A stretch of DNA of 64,000 bases from Providencia rettgeri (GCF_041075285.1 NZ_CP163512.1:1612001-1676000), one strand, 5' to 3'. Positions 36,797 through 47,127 are shown, numbered from the stretch's first letter. Numbers and translations: made by a program. The notes: generated by a model from the sequence alone, not told the origin.

Positions 36797-38719
36797 TTAT
36801 TTGGTTGTTGTCTGCGCCCTTTTTTCAGCTAAAAAATGGATTGCTTTAGTTAAGCTGCGTGTGCGTGGTGATGGCGGTAAGCTGCGTAAGAAGATTTCAC
36901 CATAAGGACGTGTGACCAAGCGATTATCACAAATCACAATCACACCGTAATCACTGGTATCTCGAATTAATCGTCCTACCCCCTGTTTTAGCGTGATCAC
37001 TGCATCAGGTAACTGCACATCAGTAAACGGGTCGCCACCACGTAACTCACAATCTTCAATCCGTGCTCTTAATAGTGGGTCATCGGGGGCAGTAAATGGC
37101 AATTTGTCAATAATCACACACGTTAGTTCATCGCCTCGCACATCCACACCTTCCCAAAAGCTACTCGTCGCCACTAACACCGCATTCCCCGCCGCAATAA
37201 ACTGCGCTAATAACTTATTTTTGCTACTTTCACCTTGCACCATAACGGGTAATGTCAACGATGCTTTAAACTCTTCAGCCAATTCTCGCATCATTAAATG
37301 TGACGTACAAAGGAAGAAACAGCGCCCCTGATTTTTTTCAATCAGCGGCTTCAACATAGCGGCTAGTTTCTGTGCACAACCCCGTTGATTCGGCTCAGGC
37401 AGAAAACGCGGAACACACAATAATGTTTGGCTTTCGTAATCAAATGGACTGGCTAATAGTAATGTTTTCGCGTTAGCTAACCCTAATCGATCGGTAAAAT
37501 GACTCAGTTTTTCATTTACAGACAAAGTGGCAGAAGTAAATACCCAACTCGCTGGGGTGTCCGCTATCATTTCACTGAATTTATCCGCCACAGTAAGCGG
37601 TGTTAAAGCCAATAGAAAATGTCGCCCGTAACTTTCAAACCAATAACTGTAGCCAGGAATAGTAACATCTTTTAAGCGGTTCAAACGGTTACGGTAGACA
37701 GTAACGCGCTCAAATATAGAATCCAAACTTTGGGAGCGCCCTAGCGAAGTTTTAATGACTTCATAACAAAGTTCCAGAGAATCATCGAGTAATGTCAAGG
37801 CTCGCTGGACTTCATTGCGTTTTAATAAATCACGTAAATTTCCACGGAAGCTGTTTTCCCCAAGATTCAAGCGAAAATCTAAAGTACTTTGTGTAAGCCT
37901 ATCGGCACTTTTTTGCAACTGAATTTGGTCTTTTAATTCAGTGCGGTAAGTCATTATCATATCGCGAGCAAGATCGAGTAATTGCCTGCTACTTAGTTGT
38001 TGACCAAAATATTGGCTGGCAATATCCGGAATTTGATGAGCCTCATCGAAGATCATTACATCAGCTTGAGGGATCAATTCCCCAAAACCAGTGTCTTTAA
38101 CAACGCGATCAGCCATAAAGAGGTGATGGTTAACGACCACAATATCTGCCTCTAAAGCCTTACGGCGTGCTTTTAACACAAAACATTCTTGATAACGCGG
38201 ACAATCGCTGCCAAGGCAATTATCATTGGTGCTAGTCACTAAAGGCCAAACAGGGCTATCCTCGGCAATATCATGGCAAGTACTGGTATCGCCCAATTCA
38301 GATTCAATAGACCAACTGCGTAACCGAACCACAGCCGATAACATTTCGGGTTCTAAACTCCCACCTCCTAATGATTGTTGGTCTAACCGTTCTAAACACA
38401 AATAGTTTGACCGCCCTTTTAGTAAAGCGGTACGCCCCGTGTAATTCATGGCATTAATAATGGTTGGAAGGTCACGGTGATAAAGTTGGTCTTGCAGTGC
38501 TTTTGAGCCCGTAGAAACAATCACTTTTTTGCCGCTTCGCAGCGCAGGTACTAAATAAGCGTAGGTTTTTCCCGTTCCTGTTCCTGCTTCTGCAACTAAA
38601 ACATGCTGCTGCTCTATGGCTTCTGTGACCGCATTAGACATCGTCACCTGCGCGGCGCGAGGTTGGAAACCTGAGATTGTTTTAGCCAAAAAGCCATCAG
38701 CAGAAAAGTCGTCGTGCAC
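36797..38719 (-). CDS. yoaA: ATP-dependent DNA helicase YoaA (DinG/XPD family)
   Basis: 640-residue superfamily 2 iron-sulfur helicase. Walker A 'EAGTGTGKT', Fe-S cluster cysteines in the insert (CHDIAE ... CLGSDCPRYQECF), DEAH box 'IFDEAHQIPD', and 'GVDVRGDELTCVIIDKLPF' with 'QGVGRLIR' motif VI. In E. coli YoaA binds the polymerase subunit HolC and aids recovery from replication damage. Divergent from yoaB. Confidence 0.95.
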   Translation of the reverse strand: MHDDFSADGFLAKTISGFQPRAAQVTMSNAVTEAIEQQHVLVAEAGTGTGKTYAYLVPALRSGKKVIVSTGSKALQDQLYHRDLPTIINAMNYTGRTALLKGRSNYLCLERLDQQSLGGGSLEPEMLSAVVRLRSWSIESELGDTSTCHDIAEDSPVWPLVTSTNDNCLGSDCPRYQECFVLKARRKALEADIVVVNHHLFMADRVVKDTGFGELIPQADVMIFDEAHQIPDIASQYFGQQLSSRQLLDLARDMIMTYRTELKDQIQLQKSADRLTQSTLDFRLNLGENSFRGNLRDLLKRNEVQRALTLLDDSLELCYEVIKTSLGRSQSLDSIFERVTVYRNRLNRLKDVTIPGYSYWFESYGRHFLLALTPLTVADKFSEMIADTPASWVFTSATLSVNEKLSHFTDRLGLANAKTLLLASPFDYESQTLLCVPRFLPEPNQRGCAQKLAAMLKPLIEKNQGRCFFLCTSHLMMRELAEEFKASLTLPVMVQGESSKNKLLAQFIAAGNAVLVATSSFWEGVDVRGDELTCVIIDKLPFTAPDDPLLRARIEDCELRGGDPFTDVQLPDAVITLKQGVGRLIRDTSDYGVIVICDNRLVTRPYGEIFLRSLPPSPRTRSLTKAIHFLAEKRAQTTTK

Positions 38720-38870
38720 TACAAAAACCTATTCGTTAGCAAAAATAAGACGCTCACTTTACCATGAGTTATTACTTCGTGCTGTTCTAATTATGGTTTC
38801 ATGGATCAAGCGATTTTCATACCGCCCGCAAGCTGTTATCCTTGGACAGAACAGATAATAAGGAACAATT

Positions 38871-39221
38871 ATGACTATTAAACGTATTGATCCCGATAGC
38901 CGTTGGTCTGAAGCGGTTATTCACAATAATGTGGTTTATTACACCAGCGTACCTGAAAATTTGGATGCCGGCATTGTCGCTCAGACCGCCAATACACTTG
39001 CAGCAATTGACATAATGTTAGAGCGCGTCGGCTCTGATAAAAGCAAAATTCTTGATGCCACTATTTTCCTTGCGGATAAGGCCGATTTTGCAGGTATGAA
39101 CCAAGCTTGGGATGCTTGGGTTGTCCCAGGTAGCGCCCCTGTGCGGTGTACGGTTCAAGCACTGTTGATGAAGCCGGAATATAAAGTTGAAATCAAAGTT
39201 GTTGCTGCGATTGATGATTAA
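38871..39221 (+). CDS. yoaB: RidA family protein YoaB
   Basis: 116-residue YjgF/YER057c/UK114 family member with 'QTANTLAAIDIMLERVGSDKSKILDATIFLAD' and the conserved Arg in 'PVRCTVQALLMKP' that in RidA binds the carboxylate of imine intermediates. AAGGA precedes the ATG. The reaction of YoaB itself is not established. Confidence 0.93.
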   Translation: MTIKRIDPDSRWSEAVIHNNVVYYTSVPENLDAGIVAQTANTLAAIDIMLERVGSDKSKILDATIFLADKADFAGMNQAWDAWVVPGSAPVRCTVQALLMKPEYKVEIKVVAAIDD

Positions 39222-39254
39222 AAAGGCAACTCGACTGTTGCCTTGAGGTTGCTA

Positions 39255-39290
39255 ACAAAGTGGAATAAAAGCGCGTTTTTTCCACTTTGT
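39255..39290 (+). terminator. terminator after yoaB
   Basis: Ten-base stem ACAAAGTGGA / TCCACTTTGT. A smaller hairpin AAGGCAAC/GTTGCCTT at 39223-39244 follows the stop directly and may be the primary terminator. Confidence 0.65.
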
Positions 39291-39430
39291 GTTATCGGTC
39301 AAAAATCAACACATTGATTTTTCGAGTCTATTTTCAAGACCTAACCAAGCAGTAGCCAAACATTTTATGTTTGGCTACAGTTTGAAGGCAACTTAATCCT
39401 TGCCTTCAAACTGCGTAAACACGTTTAAAT

Positions 39431-39778
39431 TTATTCATTAATCAGTATATCATTATCAACTAGTTGAACATGTTGTTTGGTCGGTTCATCAAGGAAATTG
39501 GTAATTAATGCGCCAAAGAAATATAAGCCAGCGACTAGCCAAGTCACGCCGCCAGGACCTATTAAGTGAATAAATAAGCCAACGATTGCAGGACCAATCA
39601 CCACAGAAAGACCAGTTCCTAAATTCAATACTGACATAATGGCTCCTTTGTCTTTCTCAACCATATTTGCTGACATAGCGTCTAATGGAATGTACCCCGC
39701 TACCCCGGCCCCCCATACCATTGATAACAGCAGAACGATCATATAATTTGCGCCAACAAATTGTGGGGCATATAATAA
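39431..39778 (-). pseudogene. truncated MFS sugar/polyol permease (C-terminal fragment)
   Basis: About 115 codons of a major facilitator C-terminus: 'YMIVLLLSMVWGAGVAGYIPLDAMSANM', 'KGAIMSVLNLGTGLSVVIGPAIVGLFIHL' and a final helix 'GLYFFGALITNFL'. The style resembles the ribitol/arabitol permeases RbtT/DalT. The frame continues upstream of the first Met to about 39778, where it stops being permease and meets a sugar-kinase tail in the opposite orientation. A functional transporter needs about 420 residues, so this is a remnant. Confidence 0.82.
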
Positions 39779-39779
39779 A

Positions 39780-40014
39780 AAATACCAGAGAATGAAGAAG
39801 CTTCAAGTTTGGGAGCTGCCATAATCGCAGCTGTTGATGAGGGCTATTTTGCCTCTTTTGAAGACGCTATCTCACAATGTGTGAAGATAAAGGCACGATA
39901 TTTGCCAGAAAACAGCGCTGAATCTGCGGCGACTTATCAGGTTTTTGATGCGTTATACAGCGCATTGCAACCTGTATATCAACTCGATAGTCATTTAAGA
40001 AAATCAGTAAGTTA
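39780..40014 (+). pseudogene. FGGY-family sugar kinase 3' remnant, copy 1
   Basis: Encodes only the last about 77 residues of an FGGY carbohydrate kinase (EEASSLGAAIIAAVDEGYF ... ATYQVFDALYSALQPVYQLDSH), without start or catalytic domain. The same sequence recurs at 46891-47127 on the far side of the fimbrial operon. The reading frame is intact here (TTTT where copy 2 has TTTTT). Confidence 0.85.
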
Positions 40015-40086
40015 AATATCTCAATGCCTAGTCATATACCACGACATATGACTAGGGTTAACGAATGAAGCCAACAACGTGACAGA
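39780..40086 (+). repeat. direct repeat, left copy, flanking fimbrial operon 2
   Basis: About 307 bp nearly identical to 46891-47197, in the same orientation and 7111 bp away. It covers the kinase 3' end, a hairpin (CCTAGTCATAT/ATATGACTAGG at 40027-40056) and 'GGGTTAACGAATGAAGCC', then diverges just after GACAG. Confidence 0.85.
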
Positions 40087-40178
40087 GCCAATTTTATCAG
40101 CTCGGAGGGAAAACCCCGTCCTGACGTTCACTTTAGGACGGGTATAATGTCAAAATTTTTAATTTAAAACTATGTACT

Positions 40179-40679
40179 TTATTCGTATTTAATACTGTAA
40201 TGTAAAACACGAGAAAAGCGACCAGCTTGTATTTGCCCTGTTTTTACAAGAAAAACCGAAAAGTGCAGAGCATTATTTCCCTCTTGAATTTTTTGTCCGA
40301 TAGAATAGCTATTAAAAGTAATTGGGTTCCCGCCGCCATCCTGTAAGCTTAGTCCAACTCCAGTCATACCATCAACAGGAATGACAGTTCCACTGGCACC
40401 AGTGCCAGTTTGGTCAAATAATGTTTTCGCGATTTTATCTGACTCACTACAGCCATATAAACGAATAGTAAAAGGAACCGACCTAGAACGTCCTCTTGTT
40501 TCTAATTCGGTTGAAGATATCTCCCCCATATCCACAGTCTGGGCATCATCTCCAACAACAATATTGCACGTTGCTACAGTAATTAAACCTTTAAATGTTG
40601 TTCGACTAGTTGCCACATTAGCCTGCGCTGCATGTACTAATATTAAATATATAGCTAAACAGTAAAATATGCTTTTCAT
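40179..40679 (-). CDS. minor fimbrial subunit (operon 2)
   Basis: 166-residue pilin-like protein: signal peptide ending HAAQA|N, donor strand 'RTTFKGLITVATCNIVV', second cysteine in 'RLYGCSES', and C-terminal 'SRVLHYSIKYE'. Last gene of the operon, 52 bp after the adhesin-like gene. Probably a tip-fibrillum or terminating subunit. Confidence 0.85.
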   Translation of the reverse strand: MKSIFYCLAIYLILVHAAQANVATSRTTFKGLITVATCNIVVGDDAQTVDMGEISSTELETRGRSRSVPFTIRLYGCSESDKIAKTLFDQTGTGASGTVIPVDGMTGVGLSLQDGGGNPITFNSYSIGQKIQEGNNALHFSVFLVKTGQIQAGRFSRVLHYSIKYE

Positions 40680-40731
40680 TATTATCTCCAGATAATGAAA
40701 TATAATTTACAATCAAATCGTAATTAAATTA

Positions 40732-41919
40732 TTAAAGTAATCTAACTTCAAAAGTTATAACCTGACTATATTCTCCAGCCTGGATTTTTTTTATATCTTC
40801 TGTAGTGGCAGCAATCTCAGCTCGAAATCTTTTGGTTTCACTGCTTGTATTTATATCTCTAATAAACGAAGAGTATGTACTATTAAACTTCATATAGTAT
40901 TGATTATCCAAATCATATATTTTTAAACCAATTCCTTGGGCCGTGCCATCGTATGCATTTATTCCCCAGAATGAGTCATTAACCATATATCCACCCTCAG
41001 GTTTCAATATCCCCGGGATATTATATGGCGTACCAATGCATGCACTCGATTGAGAAGGTCCTTTAGTTGCTACTAATGTAAAATCAGTCATTCGAACCCG
41101 ATTACGGCTTAAATCATCTGAGGTTATTGGCTGAAATTCGACGGTATTAGGGGTACTAATTTGTACTGTACAGACAGGCGGTGGCGGTGGTGGATTAACG
41201 CTACCATTACCACCATCATTTCCGCCCACATACTGTACACATTGACCTGATGTATTTTCTAGGCCAATACAAAGTGGTATATCCCGATATATGGTTTGAG
41301 GGCTAAAAACCCGAAAACCTATGCTAAGATTTCCAACATAGTCCATGCTATCCCATTGTAGATCGCTTCTAACATATGAGCGTGTTTTGATTGCGACTGC
41401 TGAAATCGTTAATGGAATGACTTGTTTTATTTGTGGAAATCCGCCCATTATCGATCCACAGTTAGTTTGGCAAGGCTCTAATATAAAATCTTTTTGGTCG
41501 ATCCACTCAACTCGCTGTGTTGTTGTATTGCCTAACCAAGCGAATGCACCATTAGGTGCTGCAATCTTAATATCTTTAAAGTTCTTCTCTGCCCTCTTAT
41601 TTACACGATACAAATAAAGCGTTAAATTTCCAGGTTCATCACCATTATTAATACAGGTTACAGTATTGACAGCTTGTATAGTGTAAATACTTTGTGGTAA
41701 TTCATAATAAGTTCGGCTACATGTCTGTGAACCATTTTCCCCACAAGCATAATATTCTTTTTTAGTTTGAATAGAGTCATTAATATATTTTTTAAATCCT
41801 TGGGGAATCAAAGGGTAATAATTAGATTGTTCCCACTGGCAATTTGCAATTTGATATGCAAATGCATTGCTTGAAATAAACCCTAATATTAGGGTTACTA
41901 AAATAAAAAAAGTCTTCAC
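40732..41919 (-). CDS. fimbrial adhesin-like protein (operon 2)
   Basis: 395-residue secreted protein with a Cys-containing N-terminal domain (to about residue 235), a Gly-Pro linker with six consecutive prolines (NPPPPPP), and a C-terminal pilin domain starting 'VCTVQISTPNTVEFQPI' and ending 'EYSQVITFEVRLL'. The two-domain layout suits a tip adhesin; ligand unknown. Overlaps the chaperone stop by 4 bp. Confidence 0.78.
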   Translation of the reverse strand: MKTFFILVTLILGFISSNAFAYQIANCQWEQSNYYPLIPQGFKKYINDSIQTKKEYYACGENGSQTCSRTYYELPQSIYTIQAVNTVTCINNGDEPGNLTLYLYRVNKRAEKNFKDIKIAAPNGAFAWLGNTTTQRVEWIDQKDFILEPCQTNCGSIMGGFPQIKQVIPLTISAVAIKTRSYVRSDLQWDSMDYVGNLSIGFRVFSPQTIYRDIPLCIGLENTSGQCVQYVGGNDGGNGSVNPPPPPPVCTVQISTPNTVEFQPITSDDLSRNRVRMTDFTLVATKGPSQSSACIGTPYNIPGILKPEGGYMVNDSFWGINAYDGTAQGIGLKIYDLDNQYYMKFNSTYSSFIRDINTSSETKRFRAEIAATTEDIKKIQAGEYSQVITFEVRLL

Positions 41920-42650
41920 TTTGTTTTATCCTTTGTGCAAACCGTTACCGTACAGGTATAGTCCAATTTCACATAAGCACCGTAATCATTAATGTATTGA
42001 ACTTGTATTTTTTGTGATTTTGGTTTTATGTTAGGCAACAATTCATCAGATTTCGGCTTTAATGTAACTGACTCATCCTCAGCCAATAAACTAGTTTTAT
42101 CTGATATGATTACTGGTATAACAATATAAAAAGGCGTAGGGTTAACTAATTTTAAACCTTGAGCTGAAGGAATAAGTTCTAATTTCTCTTGCCATACATT
42201 CTCTGCTAAAGCTTTTAATTCGGTAGGGCGATAAAACAATTTTATTTTTAACCGTAATGCAAATTGAATTGCATTCTGCTTATCTGATTTTGGTGGTATC
42301 TCTTGCAAGTTAAAATAGAATAGCGACTCCCTATCTTGTGGTAATTTAGCAGCCTCAGGTAACGGTACGATTCTAACTTGTACAGTTGTATCTTTTTCTA
42401 CTCGTTGTAATGGGGGTAAAGCAGTAAGAGGTGAGTTAATTTTTTCCTCTTTTTCATTTTCTAACCATGTTTGTACTAAATAAGGTAATTTTTTACTATG
42501 GTTTATCACATTTACGGGAGATGAGTTATCATCAGCATATACGATTACTCTAGTTCGGTCGATAGATACTGCTGCTTCAGCAGTACTATTTATCATCGCG
42601 AATAGAAATAAGTAGATAAAACGTTTAATTGGGCGAACATTTTCGATCAT
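41916..42650 (-). CDS. fimbrial periplasmic chaperone (operon 2)
   Basis: 244-residue PapD-like chaperone: signal peptide ending TAEA|A, 'VSIDRTRVIVYADD' first strand, 'LPQDRESLFYFNLQEIPPK' and 'ALRLKIKLFYRPTEL', then 'YINDYGAYVKLDYTC'. It has two C-terminal cysteines (TCTVTVC), unlike the chaperone of operon 1. FGS-type. Confidence 0.92.
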   Translation of the reverse strand: MIENVRPIKRFIYLFLFAMINSTAEAAVSIDRTRVIVYADDNSSPVNVINHSKKLPYLVQTWLENEKEEKINSPLTALPPLQRVEKDTTVQVRIVPLPEAAKLPQDRESLFYFNLQEIPPKSDKQNAIQFALRLKIKLFYRPTELKALAENVWQEKLELIPSAQGLKLVNPTPFYIVIPVIISDKTSLLAEDESVTLKPKSDELLPNIKPKSQKIQVQYINDYGAYVKLDYTCTVTVCTKDKTK

Positions 42651-42669
42651 TGTTTGTTTCCTGAAAAAA

Positions 42670-45192
42670 TTAATTTTGGTTACAAGTTACTGATATAAAG
42701 GATGATAATGAAGAATTAGTATTTGTCAGAGAAAAATTACACTTCTTCTTTTCACTATCTAGAGTGGTTAGAATAGATTTCGGACTAACCCCAGATAAAT
42801 AAACCTCCCCTTTTTCACCTACTACTGCAACTTGTCGTTTTTCTTGTTCATCATAAATAATGGAACCAAAAGGAATTACATTTCCTTGAGAGTCAGTAAG
42901 CTTTATAAACATTTTAATACCGCGATAAAGGTTTAGTTTACGATAACCAATAGCACCTTGAGTAAAAACCATTTGAATATTCGGGTTATTACTTTCAATA
43001 TCGTTAGGTAATTTATTCGTATCTATTGTAAAGTCTGTACGGTAGTAATCTGGGATGTCATTTAATACTGCAATACCTTGGCTATTTGTAACCACATTTT
43101 GAGCATTATTGCTACCTTGGCTACCGATATATACCCCTTCAATTCCATCAGTATCGATAACTAAGCGTGTATTCCCACTATAGCCATCACGATGTATACC
43201 AACGCCATGCATAGTTGCAGTAATACCTGATTTAATACTACCAGCAAGATAATAGCTATTTGGACCAACAGAACCATTAACAGATGCATTATAGGCATTA
43301 CGATTCATCTGTATATTCCCATTAAAGTTACTACTGTCATAAAAATTAGGCGTAGCAGAACTCGCACCGATTGACCAAATATTATTCCAATCTTTATTAT
43401 TGCTATACGTGATACTAGGTGATAGATCACCATTACTTATTTGAGATCCTGCATTAATATACTCACTTGTAGAGAGTGGTATACTAAAGCTTAAATAAAT
43501 GGAATTATTTGCTTTTTGTTTTTGCGATGTCATATTAGATATGTATTCTGTTCTATTAATGGATAAATAAGCATTAATATTTTTTAATTTATCAATATCA
43601 AAAGACTTCGATATACTCAGGCCATAAGTATTACTATCAGAGATACCTTGCCAAAAGGTTTGTTTATTATATATAGCATTGATAGAAAAACCTAAATCAC
43701 GAAAGCTTTTACTGGCAACAATATTATAACTTTCTTTATTTGTAATTGTTGATGTTGGGCTAGAAAGCATGTTAGCCATATTATTTAACGATAGATAATG
43801 CTCATCAGAAAAACGATATCCAGCAAATGTTATTTGGCTATCGATACTATCGAAAACTTTAGAATAATTTAGTCTATAGCTTTGACCTGTCCAACGATCT
43901 CTTTGTATTAGTGCATTCGCATGTGTAATGTCAACTGACAATGCTCCAAATAATCCCATATCATAACCAATACCGGTATTTATTGCATGATAATTTCTGT
44001 CAGTAACAGTAGCACCGCCAAATAAGGATATTTTTGATAAAATACCAAGAGAGACTTCGGAGATAATTAACTTTATTTTTTCACCACCATAATTACCCTC
44101 CATTTTACCCATCATCGTTTTATAGCGAATATGACCGCTTCGGGTTAAGAAAGGAATATTTGATGTTTCAATCGTTGAAACTTCTTCTTGTCCATTCTCC
44201 TCTCTGACGATCATTTTTAATACACCAGAGGTTGTGTCATTAAGATCTTCTATGACAAATGGACCTGGTGGAACATTTTTTTCATAAATAATACTGCCAG
44301 CTCGAGTAACAATGACCTTAGCATTTGTCTTTGCCACACCGCTTAAACGAGGGGCATACCCCCTTAAAGCTGGAGGAAGCATTCGATTATCGCTTATAAT
44401 TTCAAAACCTTGGTAATCAATCGAGTCAAAAACATCCGATAAAAAATATTTTTTACCAATGGCTAAGTTTGCACCTATCGTTTTAAGTGCTCTAGTGATA
44501 TAGACAGCAGAGGTATTAATTTCATGCTTATCACTTCTATCATCACTAGTATACAATGATGCATTATAATTGGTTCTGAATCGCCAAGCACCGTAGTTTA
44601 TTCCCGCAGTTCCATAACTAGAAATATCTTTAGTACTACTACCATCACGGCTATTAAATAAATTACCATTCAATGTATAATCCAGTAAAACTCCTGCTAT
44701 ACCATCATCCCATTGACTTGGTGGTGGCCAATCTGGATCACTATATTTTAATAAGAGCTGTGGAACAGTGACAAGTAAAATACTTTTTTCCCTATCTACT
44801 CGAGCGGAAATTCCCTCATAGCCATTTATTAAAATACAGTTTGGATTTTCATTGGCTGTATTTAAAATTATCTTCTTAAAATAAGATTCTTTTAACTCAA
44901 ATTTTTCTATGGTTGATTTTTTAAAGCAAATTTGGGAGTTATCTTTATCTTCAATTATATCAAAATTTTCACTTTCAATTTCACGATTATTTAACTCTAA
45001 TGTTAAGGCATAAACCCCACTTGGAAGATAGTCAGAGCGAGTAAAATTACTTAAATTTATATTTGTTTTATCACCAAGCTCAAGAGCCCGAGTTTCAAAT
45101 TCAATGTTCCCTACATCTGCGCTAGCAAAATCAGACATAAATAAACTAAGAATAATAGTGGAGATAAATGAATATTTCTTTTTACCACTCAT
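42670..45192 (-). CDS. fimbrial outer-membrane usher protein (operon 2)
   Basis: 840-residue FimD-family usher: 'IEFETRALELGDKTNINLSNF' N-terminal domain, 'SDVFDSIDYQGFEIISDNRMLP' start of the barrel, plug and C-terminal domains, cysteine pair at the end (KKCNF ... SVTCNQN). Codon use is AT-rich and rich in Asn and Ser, more so than operon 1. The gene precedes the chaperone by 19 bp, an order opposite to operon 1. Confidence 0.94.
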   Translation of the reverse strand: MSGKKKYSFISTIILSLFMSDFASADVGNIEFETRALELGDKTNINLSNFTRSDYLPSGVYALTLELNNREIESENFDIIEDKDNSQICFKKSTIEKFELKESYFKKIILNTANENPNCILINGYEGISARVDREKSILLVTVPQLLLKYSDPDWPPPSQWDDGIAGVLLDYTLNGNLFNSRDGSSTKDISSYGTAGINYGAWRFRTNYNASLYTSDDRSDKHEINTSAVYITRALKTIGANLAIGKKYFLSDVFDSIDYQGFEIISDNRMLPPALRGYAPRLSGVAKTNAKVIVTRAGSIIYEKNVPPGPFVIEDLNDTTSGVLKMIVREENGQEEVSTIETSNIPFLTRSGHIRYKTMMGKMEGNYGGEKIKLIISEVSLGILSKISLFGGATVTDRNYHAINTGIGYDMGLFGALSVDITHANALIQRDRWTGQSYRLNYSKVFDSIDSQITFAGYRFSDEHYLSLNNMANMLSSPTSTITNKESYNIVASKSFRDLGFSINAIYNKQTFWQGISDSNTYGLSISKSFDIDKLKNINAYLSINRTEYISNMTSQKQKANNSIYLSFSIPLSTSEYINAGSQISNGDLSPSITYSNNKDWNNIWSIGASSATPNFYDSSNFNGNIQMNRNAYNASVNGSVGPNSYYLAGSIKSGITATMHGVGIHRDGYSGNTRLVIDTDGIEGVYIGSQGSNNAQNVVTNSQGIAVLNDIPDYYRTDFTIDTNKLPNDIESNNPNIQMVFTQGAIGYRKLNLYRGIKMFIKLTDSQGNVIPFGSIIYDEQEKRQVAVVGEKGEVYLSGVSPKSILTTLDSEKKKCNFSLTNTNSSLSSFISVTCNQN

Positions 45193-45304
45193 GATAATGC
45201 AGTCTCATTAAGGTATTACGCAGGGGAGGATAATCAGTTTATTATTTAAATAGTCGTTGCTGTAGTGCGCTAGTTTATATTAACTGGCGCACTACTAATT
45301 ACTA

Positions 45305-45865
45305 TTATAAGTAAGTTAAAGAAAAGTTAGTTAATCCGGTATAACTACCTGCAACAATTTCTTGACCATCTAATCTAACTACTTGCGCTGAGAATAGTAA
45401 TGAGTTATCGCCTGAACGCAGAGTATAGTTTTCAGAGGCGGTTCCGATTTTCACTTGTTTAGAAGACGAGTCAGTTATTTTGACTGCTAAACCTTTAGCT
45501 TCCCCTGTTACACCGAGGAAACCATTTGTTCCACCGACAGAAACACCATCAAAACGTATATTAGCTTTTGTATTTGCTACATTACCTTCATCATCTGCTT
45601 CAAAAACACATCCAATAAGGTTAATTTTAAAGTCTTTTTGTTTTCCCCAACCAACAGTTCTTAATTGAGCATCCGATATTTGCCCCAAATCGACGTGCTG
45701 GTTATCACCATCTTCCCCCGGAGCTAAACCACAAGGTGCTTTGATGACTGAACCTTTGAAGGTAATTTCACCAGAACCTTGTGAACCTGGCGGTACTGCT
45801 GCTAAGGAGTACCCGGAAAGAGTTGTTGATGCTAAAGCTGCTAATACAAGTAAACGAAGTTTCAT
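45305..45865 (-). CDS. major fimbrial subunit (operon 2)
   Basis: 186 residues: signal peptide ending SLAA|V, donor strand 'GSGEITFKGSVIKAPCGL', second cysteine 'INLIGCVFE', and C-terminal 'SYTGLTNFSLTYL'. AAGGA six bases before the ATG. First gene of the five-gene operon, with a 112 bp gap to the usher that may hold partial termination. Confidence 0.92.
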   Translation of the reverse strand: MKLRLLVLAALASTTLSGYSLAAVPPGSQGSGEITFKGSVIKAPCGLAPGEDGDNQHVDLGQISDAQLRTVGWGKQKDFKINLIGCVFEADDEGNVANTKANIRFDGVSVGGTNGFLGVTGEAKGLAVKITDSSSKQVKIGTASENYTLRSGDNSLLFSAQVVRLDGQEIVAGSYTGLTNFSLTYL

Positions 45866-46775
45866 ATTAATTCCTTGATTAAGTATGGGCTATAGGTGTG
45901 AAAATTATCAACTTCCTAATATGAATTAGGCAGGAACACACTTAAGTTCACATATATAAATATATTAATTTAAGTATATTCCAATGTTATTTTTTAATTC
46001 TGAAATTGTTAGTTTCATTTTTATTAACATTCGACACCTAATAGATGTAAGTATCCCTATAATTTAGGATGTCCCATGCGAAAATTTATATTTTTTTATT
46101 TTAGTAAATTAATTTATTTTTATAAGATTTTTTCTTTTTAATTTTATATCCGTAAGTTCATCTGAGTAATGAACCATAACTGAAAAAAAATTAGAAAAAT
46201 TTCCTCTAAAATATTTAACATAAAATCAATGGAGGCAATTTTCAATATTAATACCCGTTTAACCTGGGTCATAATGAGATATTTGTTGTTGGCTAACTTT
46301 TATTATCCTCCCTAAATTATATTCTGTTAGCGACTGATTTACTCTAGCTTCTTCAAGAAATAATATCTTGCCGTAACATCCTTTTATTTTTCATAATAAA
46401 AGCCAATGATAGATATTTTCCCCACTTGTTTAAATAGGGTAGAATTTATTAAATTTAAATTAAGATAATATATAATTGAATACTGATAAACTCTTTACTG
46501 GGTCGTAATATAGAATTGGGCGACTTTCGAGTAAATATGTTTTTGGCAATCAATAATAGTAACTTCAATAGATTATATCTATTAAATAAAATTATTGTTT
46601 AATTTATTCTTTTTTTTTTATTTATTAACCCATAAATATCAATAAATTAATCATATAACTCATACCTTAAGTACCCCTTAAATGGATGAAAAAGTGTTAT
46701 TTTTAATAATAATATTGACAATTAATTAACTATACTTTCATTTTGTTACAACTTTAATTTGGTTTTTAGGTCTGA
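45866..46775. other. 0.9 kb AT-rich spacer upstream of fimbrial operon 2
   Basis: No ORF. An imperfect palindrome CCTAAT(atga)ATTAGG lies at 45916-45931, about 50 bp before the subunit start; a related ATTAGG/CCTAAT palindrome is upstream of operon 1. No recombinase gene or long inverted-repeat pair seen. Confidence 0.5.
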
Positions 46776-47127
46776 ATCCCAGATGATTCTTTATTAAGTG
46801 TTGAAGTCACAAAAATTATTTCTATTGGTGGTGGTAGAAAATCTTCATTTTGGACACAGCTAAAATCTAATTTTGCTAATCAACCGATAGAAATACCAGA
46901 GAATGAGGAAGCTTCAAGTTTGGGAGCTGCCATAATCGCAGCTGTTGATGAGGGTTATTTTGCCTCTTTTTGAAGACGCTATCTCACAATGTGTGAAGAT
47001 AAAGGCACGATATTTGCCAGAAAACAGCGCTGAATCTGCGGCGACTTATCAGGTTTTTGATGCGTTATACAGCGCATTGCAACCTGTATATCAACTCGAT
47101 AGTCATTTAAGAAAATCAGTAAGTTAA
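46776..47127 (+). pseudogene. FGGY-family sugar kinase 3' remnant, copy 2 (frameshifted)
   Basis: Longer version of the kinase tail: begins 'IPDDSLLSVEVTKIISIGGGRKSSF', covering the C-terminal nucleotide-fold motif GGGRKSSFW, then the shared EEASSLGAA region. A five-T run (four in copy 1) brings TGA into frame at 46974-46976; the rest continues in another frame to 47127. Resembles xylulokinase-type kinases. In-frame stops lie upstream at about 46767 and 46773. Non-functional. Confidence 0.87.

Noticed and set aside
39809..40015. 68-residue intact gene starting MGAAIIAAVDEG
   Set aside because: It is the tail of an FGGY kinase with the catalytic part missing; called a pseudogene fragment.
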